In this document: one piece after another, positions 1 to 7,538 of the stretch
How the letters are laid out: each line of letters starts with the position of its first letter
How positions within the stretch are numbered: position 1 is the stretch's first letter
Origin: an uncultured Saprospiraceae bacterium
Lineage (GTDB): Bacteria; Bacteroidota; Bacteroidia; Chitinophagales; Saprospiraceae
Direction: 5' to 3'
DNA length: 47,400 nt
Assembly: GCA_937872405.1 (NCBI GenBank)
Contig: CALMSP010000013.1
Location: forward strand, 1-47,400
Translations under genes and position numbers: made by a program
Notes under the pieces: generated by a model
What the model saw: the letters and a program-made list of their open reading frames with translations, nothing else
Told to the model about the DNA's origin: nothing
Databases searched by the model: none

Positions 1-124
1 AAGCGACCAGCATAATATTGTAATTACAACGCTTGCAAAAAAATAAAATACGGGCGGTCGAGCATCACAAATCATGCAATTTGCTGTATCTTTAGCCTAT
101 CTTAAAACCAAAAAATATTGTAAA

Positions 125-616
125 ATGAAAATTAAGAACTTACTCTTCCTAGCAATCCTATTTCTCGGCTGCAATTTCGCCGCTCAGGCTCAGGAGTATA
201 ACTCCGCTATTGGTCTGCGTTTAGGGTATCCTACTTCGGTATCTTACAAAACTTTTCTAAGCGAAAAAGGAGCCGTCGAAGCCTTTGCTGGCTTTCGTAG
301 CTTTTCGATTGGCTACAACTGGTTCAACATTGGCGCCATGTATCAGGTACACAACCCGATCTCTGAATTAGACGGACTGAGCTGGTACTACGGCGGCGGT
401 GCGTCGGTGTATTTCTGGAGTTATAAAAATAATTTTGTGGATGCTGGCTCCAGTACTAGTTTTAGTATTCTTGGCGCGCTCGGCTTAGATTACAAATTTA
501 AAGATGCGCCCATCAATGTTTCGCTCGACTGGGTACCGACCTTCTTTATCAATGGCTACCGCAATGGGTTCGCTGTTGACTACGGAGCTTTGAGTGTTCG
601 ATATGTATTGAAATAA
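125..616 (+). CDS. Small outer-membrane beta-barrel-like protein
   Basis: 163-aa exported protein. The chosen ATG gives a classic signal peptide (basic MKIKN, hydrophobic core, AQAQ cleavage around residue 22). An in-frame ATG 51 bases upstream only adds a polar extension. The mature part alternates Gly/aromatic residues in short strands (GLRLGYP, YYGGGASVYFW, GALGLDYKF) and ends LSVRYVLK, which is typical of porin-like barrels of Bacteroidota that end in a hydrophobic beta strand. LFLGC at residues 12-16 also resembles a lipobox, so a lipoprotein is an alternative. It is a single gene followed by a bidirectional terminator. Specific ligand or role unknown. Confidence 0.75.
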   Translation: MKIKNLLFLAILFLGCNFAAQAQEYNSAIGLRLGYPTSVSYKTFLSEKGAVEAFAGFRSFSIGYNWFNIGAMYQVHNPISELDGLSWYYGGGASVYFWSYKNNFVDAGSSTSFSILGALGLDYKFKDAPINVSLDWVPTFFINGYRNGFAVDYGALSVRYVLK

Positions 617-626
617 CCTGTAGAAT

Positions 627-667
627 AAAAAACGCCTGCTCTTTGAATTTAAGGGTGGGCGTTTTTT
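627..667. terminator. Bidirectional intrinsic terminator
   Basis: Perfect 10-bp arms aaaaaacgcc / ggcgtttttt, with further wobble pairing inside, lie between the stop codons of two convergent genes. A-run and T-run flank the stem on both sides, so it can terminate transcripts from either strand. Confidence 0.65.
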
Positions 668-672
668 ATCCA

Positions 673-1587
673 CTATTTTTCATACAACATTTCCGCAAGT
701 ACCCCCTCCTTCAGCGCAAATGCCGAAATATCAATTTGTTTAATGGGTGCCATGCACAACACATGCTCAATAAGCAGTAACGCCACCACAATCATGTCGG
801 CGCGTTCGGGCGGTACCCCTGGCATATGAAAGCGTTCTATCGCGGTTGCTCCAACAATTTTTTTATACACGCGATTCAGGGCATTCGCTGGAAAGCAGGC
901 ATAATGCGGCTGCATCTTATCATGTACCAACATGTTTTCTAATACATCAAACGTGCCAGATGCGCCCACCAATCGGGTAATAGTGTGTGTAGCAAGGGCT
1001 TCTGCTAAGGGAAGGAGCGCTTCTGTTAGAAAATGGTGCAGCGCTGCAATCTCCGAGGGCAATATTGGCTCATGCCGATGAAATTGCTTGTATAAAATGG
1101 CTACACCAACCGGAAAGCTGCATTTCCAAAACAGCTGTTGTTCATTGGCGATAATAAATTCTACGCTCCCACCTCCTATATCCATAATGAGCACTGGTGC
1201 TGCATCAAATGGTACCACTTGCGCCACGCCTTTATAAATTAGTTCTGCCTCGCGGTTGCCATCAATAAGTGTTATGTCAAGGTCAGTGAACATTTTTACA
1301 CGCTGAATAAAATCCTGACCATTGCTGGCGGTGCGCAGCGCAGCTGTGCCAATAGCTTGCACTTGCGTGACGCCGTGTTTATCGAGTTGTTGACGAAAAA
1401 TTTTTAAAGCCTGCAAACCTCGCTCAAAAGCTGCCGCGCTGATTCGTTCGATACCAGCCTCAGCCAACTTAATGAACTGCCGCTCCCGATACACCTCACG
1501 GAATGCACTGCCCTGCTCTGTTGGTTCTGCAATCAACAAGTGGAACGTATTGGTACCAAGATCAATCACCCCCATACGTGGCTGCAT
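673..1587 (-). CDS. Ppx/GppA family phosphatase (exopolyphosphatase-like)
   Basis: 304-aa cytoplasmic protein of the sugar-kinase/HSP70/actin fold. The N-terminal phosphate loop is GVIDLGTNTFHLLIAE (residues 6-21) and the second is LIMDIGGGSVEFII (about 133-146), both hallmarks of the Ppx/GppA family, which hydrolyses polyphosphate or pppGpp. The length matches the short two-domain form, without the HD domain of long Ppx proteins. A second Met at residue 5 (MGVIDLG) is an equally good start. It is followed on the same strand by nothing close; the lipoprotein gene at 1594-2064 lies 6 bases upstream, so the two are probably cotranscribed. Substrate (polyP versus pppGpp) cannot be told from sequence. 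Confidence 0.9.
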   Translation of the reverse strand: MQPRMGVIDLGTNTFHLLIAEPTEQGSAFREVYRERQFIKLAEAGIERISAAAFERGLQALKIFRQQLDKHGVTQVQAIGTAALRTASNGQDFIQRVKMFTDLDITLIDGNREAELIYKGVAQVVPFDAAPVLIMDIGGGSVEFIIANEQQLFWKCSFPVGVAILYKQFHRHEPILPSEIAALHHFLTEALLPLAEALATHTITRLVGASGTFDVLENMLVHDKMQPHYACFPANALNRVYKKIVGATAIERFHMPGVPPERADMIVVALLLIEHVLCMAPIKQIDISAFALKEGVLAEMLYEK

Positions 1588-1593
1588 GGGCCG

Positions 1594-2064
1594 CTATTTT
1601 CGAAATTGTTGGGTAATGTTACTAAAAAACTGGATCGCATCAGATGATAGGGCATTAGCGTAAGCTGGTTGGCCATCTTTATAAAAAAGCATGTAAAAGC
1701 AGCCTTCCTGTATAAAAAGATCGGCTTCCACAATAACTTGCCCTTGCGACTGAAAAAAGACGCGCCCATCAGCCTGGCACCCTGCATAGGTACGCGGAGT
1801 CTGTCGTACCAATTGCATAAGGCCTTCGCGCACTTTATCATTACCATCTCGATTCATGCTTATCGGAAAACGATAAAACAAATAGTCAATATAATCGCCG
1901 CGGCGGGCAATGTCTTCTAAAAGGTCGTTGGGAGCCTGCGGGTAGGGTACTTCCTGCAACTGTGGTACTTGAGGCGCAACGCGAGGCGGTGTTTTAGGTG
2001 ATTTATCATTATTCTGGCAACTTAGCAACACCAAAGTAAATAATATTATTACAATACGGCTCAT
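1594..2064 (-). CDS. Putative lipoprotein of unknown function
   Basis: 156 aa when started at the internal Met (MSRIVIILFTLVLLSCQN), which gives a lipoprotein signal peptide with the lipobox LLSC at residues 13-16. The longer ORF from 2106 adds 14 residues that would spoil it. The signal is followed by a Pro-rich linker (about 20-42) and a compact alpha/beta region. I recognise no family. It lies 6 bases upstream of the Ppx/GppA gene and 45 bases downstream of a barrel gene on the same strand. Confidence 0.65.
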   Translation of the reverse strand: MSRIVIILFTLVLLSCQNNDKSPKTPPRVAPQVPQLQEVPYPQAPNDLLEDIARRGDYIDYLFYRFPISMNRDGNDKVREGLMQLVRQTPRTYAGCQADGRVFFQSQGQVIVEADLFIQEGCFYMLFYKDGQPAYANALSSDAIQFFSNITQQFRK

Positions 2065-2109
2065 ATTGATGTTTTTTATTAAAATCATTACATAATATTC
2101 TGTCATACA

Positions 2110-2697
2110 CTAAAACAAATAAACATAGCGAATGCTAATAGAGCGGCCTATGAACTGCCCCGCGCCAGCTCGCCCCTGCATATTATTCAAAGATCGGAAC
2201 CATCGGCCCTCCACTCCCATGTTATCTTGAAAATAGTAAACCAAGCCCACTACTGCCGAAAAAATATCTGGATTATACGTTTGCTGATCCGAAATATTTA
2301 CACCAAACACATCAATAACCTTGTAATTGATAAGCCGAGCATAAGATACCCCTCCGCTCAAATGGAATTTCCATTCTTTGAAATGCAACATAACCGGCGT
2401 TTCTACAAAATTCAACCGGATATTATCATAAATAGATGCCGGATCATCATTTTTGGCGCGTCGAGCGCCCTGCTGGGTATAAGCCATTTCCAACCCCAGC
2501 TGCCAGCGATCGTTCAAAACAGCATTAACCCGCCCGCCAACATTCAGACCTACTTGATTGTAACCTAAAAGCCGGTCGCCATCTATTTGTGAAAGATTCA
2601 GCCCCACCAATGCGCCAGCTTGGAAACGCTGTGCAGGAAGCCATTGTGACAAGCACATGCAAAAACAGAATAGCCAAAAGATACGTGTAGTAATCAT
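2110..2697 (-). CDS. Porin-family outer-membrane beta-barrel protein
   Basis: 195-aa protein. Start set at MITTRIFWLFCF, which opens a signal peptide ending LPAQ (about residue 23); an ORF extension to 2778 lacks this logic. The mature N-terminus RFQAGALVGLNLSQIDGDRLLGYNQ... is the familiar start of small outer-membrane beta-barrel proteins of Bacteroidota (PorT/OMP_b-brl type): GLNxSQIDGD followed by GLNVGGRV strands. It ends in SISIRYVYLF, a C-terminal beta strand with terminal Phe as expected for BAM substrates. Same strand as the lipoprotein and Ppx genes downstream. Confidence 0.8.
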   Translation of the reverse strand: MITTRIFWLFCFCMCLSQWLPAQRFQAGALVGLNLSQIDGDRLLGYNQVGLNVGGRVNAVLNDRWQLGLEMAYTQQGARRAKNDDPASIYDNIRLNFVETPVMLHFKEWKFHLSGGVSYARLINYKVIDVFGVNISDQQTYNPDIFSAVVGLVYYFQDNMGVEGRWFRSLNNMQGRAGAGQFIGRSISIRYVYLF

Positions 2698-2867
2698 ACT
2701 GTAATGAATGTCAAATACAATACAAATGTAAAAAGCTATGCTGGTATGATGACCTTTTCGTAAAAAAAATTGAGGCAATGGTCACCATTTACAATAAAAC
2801 AAGCATCGTATTTGTGCTATTGCGTGCAAATGCCGTATTTTGCCTTCCGGATAAATCAAGGTATGGC

Positions 2868-3161
2868 ATGTTAAAATTTACATCGCACAATTTAAAAAAA
2901 TTAGAAACGCTCTTTGAAGAATTGGCGTATGCGGTACGCTATGAGAAAGGCAATTTTCAAGCAGGCTATTGCATTTTACAGGATAGAAAAATTGTAATCA
3001 TTAATCGGTTTTATGAAACGGAGGGGCGCATTAATTGCCTATTGGAAATTTTATCTGACATACAAGTTAAGGTAGAACAACTTAGTGAAAAATCAGCTAA
3101 ATTTTATAAAGATATCCAACAAGGCGCTTTCCAAGCACCGCATGACAAACAAACACACTGA
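2868..3161 (+). CDS. Small conserved Bacteroidota protein, unknown function
   Basis: 97 aa from MLKFTSHNLKKLETLFEEL. The ORF is open to an ATG at 2778, but homologues as I recall them begin at this KFTSHNLKKLE motif, so the internal ATG was chosen. It is charged, helix-strand-strand-helix in pattern and has no signal peptide. The central block GYCILQDRKIVIINRFYETEGR looks like a beta hairpin. Proteins of this kind occur widely in Bacteroidota without assigned function (recollection). It is 54 bases upstream of the MBL hydrolase on the same strand, so the two may be cotranscribed. Confidence 0.75.
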   Translation: MLKFTSHNLKKLETLFEELAYAVRYEKGNFQAGYCILQDRKIVIINRFYETEGRINCLLEILSDIQVKVEQLSEKSAKFYKDIQQGAFQAPHDKQTH

Positions 3162-3215
3162 TAATCTATATTTTAAATAGATAAAATATATTTAATAACT
3201 CAAGCAGTCATCGAA

Positions 3216-3983
3216 ATTAAAGTTACATTATTAGGTACTGGTACATCACAAGGGGTGCCAGTGATTGGATGCGAATGCGCCGTGTGTCGTTCGGATGACC
3301 CGCGCAACCATCGGCTACGGACTTCCGCGCTTTTGCAAATTGGAGATGTGAATATTGCTATTGATTGCGGCCCAGATTTTCGGCAACAAATGCTTCGTGC
3401 CAACGTGGCGCACTTGGATGCCATCTTGATCACGCACGAGCACAATGATCATGTCATTGGATTAGACGATGTACGCCCTTTTAATTTTATGCAACGCCGC
3501 GATATGCCTATATACGCTACCGATGCCGTGCAGCAGGAGCTACGCAAGCGCTTCGCTTATGCTTTTGATGCCACCCCCTACCCTGGCGCGCCGCGTTTTC
3601 AGCTACTGCCTATTCACAAAGATCATCCTTTTGAAGTAGCAAGCATTCCTATTATGCCCATAGAGGTGCTGCATGGTACGCTTCCCGTGTTGGGATTTCG
3701 GATTGGCAACTTTACTTATCTGACGGATGTAAAAACGATCAACTCCGCTGAAATCAATAAAATAAAAGGAACTAAAGTGCTTGTAACCAGCGCTTTACAT
3801 ATAAAAGAACACTATTCACACGCCAACCTGTCAGAAGCGCTTGATATCATAGCGGCCATTCAACCGGAGCAGGCTTGGCTTACTCATATTAGCCATAGCA
3901 TGGGGCTGCATGTGGAAGTATCGGCACAGCTACCGCAAGGCGTAGAGCTTGGTTATGATGGGCTTACTTTTGTAGTATCCTAA
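3216..3983 (+). CDS. MBL-fold metallo-hydrolase, PhnP-like
   Basis: Metallo-beta-lactamase-fold phosphodiesterase-like hydrolase, 255 aa from the start proposed here. The metal site THEHNDHVIGLDD (HxHxDH) is near residue 74, further His ligands follow in the C-terminal half, and a Cys pair (CECAVC) near the N-terminus matches the PhnP-type zinc knuckle. No ATG exists in frame before the motif. The first GTG (3255) would delete the conserved first strand KVTLLGTGTSQG, which is encoded upstream in the same open frame. Family members start MKVTLLGTGTSQGVP, so the ATT at 3216 (or ATC at 3210) is the likely initiator. The exact substrate is unknown. Confidence 0.85.
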   Translation: MKVTLLGTGTSQGVPVIGCECAVCRSDDPRNHRLRTSALLQIGDVNIAIDCGPDFRQQMLRANVAHLDAILITHEHNDHVIGLDDVRPFNFMQRRDMPIYATDAVQQELRKRFAYAFDATPYPGAPRFQLLPIHKDHPFEVASIPIMPIEVLHGTLPVLGFRIGNFTYLTDVKTINSAEINKIKGTKVLVTSALHIKEHYSHANLSEALDIIAAIQPEQAWLTHISHSMGLHVEVSAQLPQGVELGYDGLTFVVS

Positions 3984-3992
3984 CTCGCGGCA

Positions 3993-4008
3993 AGTGATAT
4001 TTATCACT
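3993..4008. promoter_or_regulatory. Crp/Fnr-type operator
   Basis: Perfect inverted repeat agtgata-tt-tatcact. Its core contains GTGA-N6-TCAC and also TGAT-N4-ATCA, the forms bound by Crp and Fnr family regulators. Its centre (4000.5) lies about 33 bases before the centre of a TATTTTTG box at 4030-4037, that is near -41 relative to the expected start, the class II activator position. Confidence 0.5.
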
Positions 4009-4029
4009 GACATTAACATCTGCTATGGC

Positions 4030-4037
4030 TATTTTTG
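4030..4037 (+). promoter_or_regulatory. Bacteroidota -7 promoter element
   Basis: TATTTTTG matches the TAnnTTTG consensus. No good TTG element lies at the usual -33 distance; the Crp/Fnr-type palindrome sits there instead, as at an activator-dependent promoter. It would start transcription almost at the ATG at 4043 and so drive the 30-aa ORF and the DUF2892 gene. Confidence 0.4.
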
Positions 4038-4042
4038 CCATT

Positions 4043-4135
4043 ATGAAATCAAAAGCTGTCAAATTGCTCGTGGTATGTCTGCTCTGTTTCGCGCTGGCTG
4101 GCCTACTCGGCGGATTGGTGCAGCTATTCTACTAA
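4043..4135 (+). CDS. Possible 30-aa single-helix membrane peptide
   Basis: Short ORF, MKSKAVKLLVVCLLCFALAG and onward to LVQLFY: three Lys, then about 20 hydrophobic residues with a GLLGG motif. It lies between an operator/promoter and the DUF2892 membrane protein, 19 bases upstream of the latter. The clean basic-then-hydrophobic composition and the position directly after the promoter argue that it is translated. No homologue is known to me, and chance is not excluded at this length. If the promoter call is right, the mRNA would be nearly leaderless. Confidence 0.4.
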   Translation: MKSKAVKLLVVCLLCFALAGLLGGLVQLFY

Positions 4136-4154
4136 CCTTAAATGTTTTGGCTGT

Positions 4155-4370
4155 ATGAAAAAGAATATGGGTTCCATGGATCGGCTTATTCGCACGATTA
4201 TTGCGGTGGCTATTGCTGTTTTGTTTTTTACCAACGTCATTAGTGGCACGCTGGGTGTCGTATTGTTGGCACTGGCAGGGATTTTTTTGCTTACAAGTTT
4301 GGTTAGCTTTTGCCCGCTATATACCCTCGTAGGGCTTAGCACCTGCCCGGTAGCCGAGAAAAAAGCCTAA
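4155..4370 (+). CDS. DUF2892 (YgaP-type) inner-membrane protein
   Basis: 71 aa with two transmembrane helices (about residues 12-29 and 33-52), preceded by the family signature MGSMDRLIRTIIAV and followed by CPLYTLVGLSTCP. This is the DUF2892 pattern, with the two conserved Cys near the C-terminus. In other bacteria the domain is found alone or fused to rhodanese and is linked with sulfur/redox metabolism (family knowledge). The Crp/Fnr-type operator upstream fits redox or oxygen control. Its actual function is unknown. Confidence 0.85.
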   Translation: MKKNMGSMDRLIRTIIAVAIAVLFFTNVISGTLGVVLLALAGIFLLTSLVSFCPLYTLVGLSTCPVAEKKA

Positions 4371-4401
4371 GGGTTTTATTATAAATATTATAGATTAATC
4401 A

Positions 4402-4415
4402 TTGATATTAATCAC
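4402..4415. promoter_or_regulatory. FNR-like box (weak)
   Basis: TTGAT-ATTA-ATCAC matches TTGAT-N4-ATCAA at 9 of 10 defined bases. It lies between convergent genes, 32 bases after the DUF2892 stop codon, where no promoter is expected. It may be coincidental in this AT-rich gap. Confidence 0.2.
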
Positions 4416-4421
4416 TTAAAA

Positions 4422-5789
4422 TCAATAGTTTAACCCGTTTACTTGTACGTTTATTCGACCGCGCAAGGCAATATCCACCCGAATGGCATCAGGCGCCAAG
4501 AAGGCATCTTGTATGGATAAATCGTCAAGTACGCCGCGTAACATAATACCAGATGTTATGGGATAGGCTTCCAATTGGTCGTGTAATTGCTTGCGCAACT
4601 CTTTCAGATTATAATCCAGCAGAAAATTCATGTTTTCCTGTATTTTTCTACGGAGTGTGCCTTTGAGCAACCAGCCTGCTGACTTATGTAAAAAATTACG
4701 GGTTTCGAGTGTAAAATCGAGGTCTTTTACATCAATCGTATTGCGAGAACTGTTATATATAGGTTTACCTGCAAGAAAAACATTTCCATTATAACTACCT
4801 GATAATCTGGTATTTATAATAAGTTTATTACCTTGTCCATACAAGTTGATATCATCAATTCTAACGGAGCGCCTACCTTCAGAAAAGGTTTCGCCCAATA
4901 ATTCAGCCTTGGCAATGCGCTCGGCTTCGGCATAGGGCACATCCGTTTTGATGTGAATGATAAAATCGCTCTGCAAGGTATCGCGCAGGGTAAGTGGCGG
5001 CAAGGGTGGAGGGGTCGCTATTTTTATAGGTCTGGAGCCAAGCGTTACCTGCGGTCGCGATTCGATGATGATTGTACTAAAAATTTCGTCCTGTGAGGTG
5101 CGTGGCGGGGTAATGCCTATCGTTTGGGGGTTCACGAGCAGCCAAGTGTTGTATTCTGGCGCTACGAGCAGTGGCTCAAACATTTTATTCCAGGTATCGG
5201 CTACAAGCTGGCGGAGATTCAAATTGTCGCGCACGGCATCATCAATGGCACGGGTAATTATTCTTTTGCTATTTTTCATAACAATATCTGCGATGAAACC
5301 TATCGGTAGATTTACCGAACCCAATCGAACCGTGGGGCGTTTGAGCCATTCATAATTTTCGATATCGCTTACCGTCTCAAGACTCCAATCGTTTTTAATT
5401 GTATAATCCGTCTTCAGATTCAAAGCCAAATCTCCGTTGGCTTCTACCTCGGTGATACCCAGATCATACCGAATCCAGAGTTTGAGCGGCACACGATACG
5501 TGATGCGTTGTCCTTCCACCTTTAGGCGAATATCTTCGCGCTTTTCGGCTCGAATCATCATTTTATCGCCATCTTTAATGTCCTTATCCTCATATAAAAT
5601 GCCATTCAGTTGCTCATTGAGCGATTGTTCCAACTCTCGAAGCTGAATACGCACAGGCACATTGATAATCGAGATGCGTTCTTCGGGCCAAGCAGTATAG
5701 TAACTTTCCATAGGTTTAGCAGGTTGTCGGGTTGTCTTGCAGGAAAAAAGCAGCAAAAACAGCCCCGAAAACGCAATGATACGTAGCAT
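4422..5789 (-). CDS. DUF4403 family lipoprotein
   Basis: 455 aa from MLRIIAFSGLFLLLFSCKTT, a lipoprotein signal with lipobox LFSC at residues 14-17; the ORF extends 11 residues further upstream without improving it. The body (ESYYTAWPEERISIINVPVRI, repeated IKITLP-like strands, IRVDIALRGRINVQVNG at the end) has the long beta-rich pattern of DUF4403, a family of about 450-500 aa related to tubular lipid-binding or BPI-like folds (weak inference). Probably anchored in the envelope. Single gene, 73 bases downstream of the OmpA stop and separated from it by a hairpin. Confidence 0.75.
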   Translation of the reverse strand: MLRIIAFSGLFLLLFSCKTTRQPAKPMESYYTAWPEERISIINVPVRIQLRELEQSLNEQLNGILYEDKDIKDGDKMMIRAEKREDIRLKVEGQRITYRVPLKLWIRYDLGITEVEANGDLALNLKTDYTIKNDWSLETVSDIENYEWLKRPTVRLGSVNLPIGFIADIVMKNSKRIITRAIDDAVRDNLNLRQLVADTWNKMFEPLLVAPEYNTWLLVNPQTIGITPPRTSQDEIFSTIIIESRPQVTLGSRPIKIATPPPLPPLTLRDTLQSDFIIHIKTDVPYAEAERIAKAELLGETFSEGRRSVRIDDINLYGQGNKLIINTRLSGSYNGNVFLAGKPIYNSSRNTIDVKDLDFTLETRNFLHKSAGWLLKGTLRRKIQENMNFLLDYNLKELRKQLHDQLEAYPITSGIMLRGVLDDLSIQDAFLAPDAIRVDIALRGRINVQVNGLNY

Positions 5790-5844
5790 AGGCAATTGAA
5801 TATTTACAGTATAAGTCATCATGCAGACGCTATAAAATAAGAAC

Positions 5845-5872
5845 GGGGCAAATGGTTAATAGCCTTTGCCCC
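5845..5872 (-). terminator. Intrinsic terminator after the OmpA gene
   Basis: Perfect 8-bp arms GGGGCAAA / TTTGCCCC with a 12-base loop. On the minus strand the stem is followed by gttcttatttta, and it lies 22 bases after the OmpA stop codon. Confidence 0.5.
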
Positions 5873-5894
5873 GCCCCATTTTTATGCAAGATAC

Positions 5895-7319
5895 TTACTC
5901 TTCCAGATATATTTCAAACTCTACCCGACGATTTTGTTCGCGGCCAGCGGCGGTGCGATTATCCGCAATAGGTCGGGACTTTCCGTAGCCAGCGTAGCTC
6001 AAGCGATTAGCGCTAATACCTCTGGCAATAAAATAGTCGTAGCAGGCCTGCGCACGTCTTTCTGAAAGGGCTTGATTGGAGGCAGTACTGCCCACGCTGT
6101 CGGTATGCCCAGAGATGCGCATTTTGTAATCCGGGTAGCGTTTTAAAATGTCCACAATACGATTAAGCACTTCAAAGGACTGGGTTAAGAAAGTGCTCTT
6201 AGCCGTTTCAAATTGCACGGCTTTCATAGCAAAAGTGAGCGTTTCCTTATCTTCCTTGGTCACTTCGGGGCAACCGAAATTGCTTGCCAATCCTGGTGTG
6301 TCAGGGCAGCGGTCATCACGATCGGGCACACCGTCGCCATCGCGATCAGGGCAGCCACGCAGCGCGACTGGGCCAGGTTGGTCGGGGCAACGATCGTCTT
6401 TATCGGGTACGCCATCACCATCGCGATCGGGGCAGCCTTGTGTAGCGACCGGGCCGGGTTGATCCGGGCATTGGTCGTCTTTGTCGGGCACACCGTCGCC
6501 GTCGCGGTCGGGGCAGCCACGGGTAGCAACTGGTCCAGGCTGGTCGGGACATAGGTCGTCTTTATCGGGAACGCCATCACCATCACGGTCGGGGCAGCCT
6601 TTAGTGGCAACAGGGCCAACCTCGGTGGGGCATTCATCTTCTCCGTCCGGAGTACCATCGCCATCCGTATCGGGGCAGCCATTGAATTGCGGCAAGCCAG
6701 CTACGGTCGGGCACAGGTCTTGGTTATCTGGTATGCCATCCCCGTCGGTATCTTTAATCGTTACTTTGGGCTGCGTATTACCCTCACCCAACAACACCAG
6801 GAGTCCTGCCCCCAATTGCACGTTGTTGCGCAACTCATCAAAACCGAAGCGGTATTCACCTTTTAGGCTAAGATAGGTATGCGTGGCCAATCGAAAATTT
6901 AAACCCACACCCGCCGGTGCAGCGTAAGAGAATGCACTGAAGTCTTCATTCATAGCGCCTATGCCTGCATAGAGGTAGGGATATATAAAATTGTTTTCTC
7001 GAAAAAACTTGAGTTGCAGCGTGGCATCCAAGTTGATGGCGGAGGTTTCGTCGGCGGCGCCATTTTTGTCCACAGGTAGCCGGGCTTTCATAATACGCAG
7101 TGGCAACGCCAGATTGAGTGCTTTATTCAGATGGCGTACATATTCTATCTCTGCGCCAGTGCTGAAGTCAGAGGTCTTCCATTCATTGCTAATCGGATAC
7201 TGAAAGTTCGGGAAAGTAGCGCGCACACCTAACCCGTCTTTAGCAAGCTCGTATTGTGCGTGAGCCTGATTCGTTAATAGGCAGATCAATACAAAGAGTG
7301 TAAAGCATAATTTTTTCAT
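5895..7319 (-). CDS. OmpA-family protein with thrombospondin type-3 repeats
   Basis: 474-aa envelope protein. Signal peptide at residues 1-21 (ending NQAHAQ); N-terminal beta-barrel-like domain at about 25-185; six calcium-binding type-3 repeats of 27 aa (about 190-351, DxDGDGxPDxxDxCP); then a C-terminal OmpA peptidoglycan-binding domain (about 355-474) with SGHTDSVGS, NQALSERRAQ and NRRVEFEIYL. This is the standard Bacteroidota architecture that tethers the outer membrane to peptidoglycan through a Ca-stiffened rod. Length and order are normal. The gene stands alone, with a 219-base region before it and a terminator after it. Confidence 0.93.
   Translation of the reverse strand: MKKLCFTLFVLICLLTNQAHAQYELAKDGLGVRATFPNFQYPISNEWKTSDFSTGAEIEYVRHLNKALNLALPLRIMKARLPVDKNGAADETSAINLDATLQLKFFRENNFIYPYLYAGIGAMNEDFSAFSYAAPAGVGLNFRLATHTYLSLKGEYRFGFDELRNNVQLGAGLLVLLGEGNTQPKVTIKDTDGDGIPDNQDLCPTVAGLPQFNGCPDTDGDGTPDGEDECPTEVGPVATKGCPDRDGDGVPDKDDLCPDQPGPVATRGCPDRDGDGVPDKDDQCPDQPGPVATQGCPDRDGDGVPDKDDRCPDQPGPVALRGCPDRDGDGVPDRDDRCPDTPGLASNFGCPEVTKEDKETLTFAMKAVQFETAKSTFLTQSFEVLNRIVDILKRYPDYKMRISGHTDSVGSTASNQALSERRAQACYDYFIARGISANRLSYAGYGKSRPIADNRTAAGREQNRRVEFEIYLEE
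6267..6752 (-). repeat. Six tandem 81-bp type-3 repeat units
   Basis: Exactly 486 bases, or six in-frame units of 27 codons, inside the OmpA gene. The third, fourth and fifth encoded units are almost identical (DRDGDGVPDKDDxCPDQPG), and the first, second and last have diverged. Antisense frames are open across this array only because of the repeat composition. Confidence 0.9.
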
Positions 7320-7538
7320 AGGAATTGAAGTTTTTTATTAAAGTTGGTTAAAAATACGATGCCATCTGGATTTTTTATGCACAACACATCATAAACAAAA
7401 TAATATGGTGCTTGCGCTGACCTTTCGTATTATGTGCTTTTTGTATCCGGGTAAGCAATAAAATTGTAGCGACAGGGCGTCGGGCAGGCTGCTTTTCATT
7501 ATATTGTGTAATAACACCCCAAATATACAGGTAAAGGT

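Noticed and set aside
6260..6682. Open frames across the OmpA repeat array on either strand
   Set aside because: They arise from the regular 81-bp repeat composition; the OmpA reading frame explains the sequence fully.
6267..6752. Periodic repeats considered as a CRISPR array
   Set aside because: Units are directly adjacent, in frame and code for calcium-binding type-3 repeats; there are no spacers.
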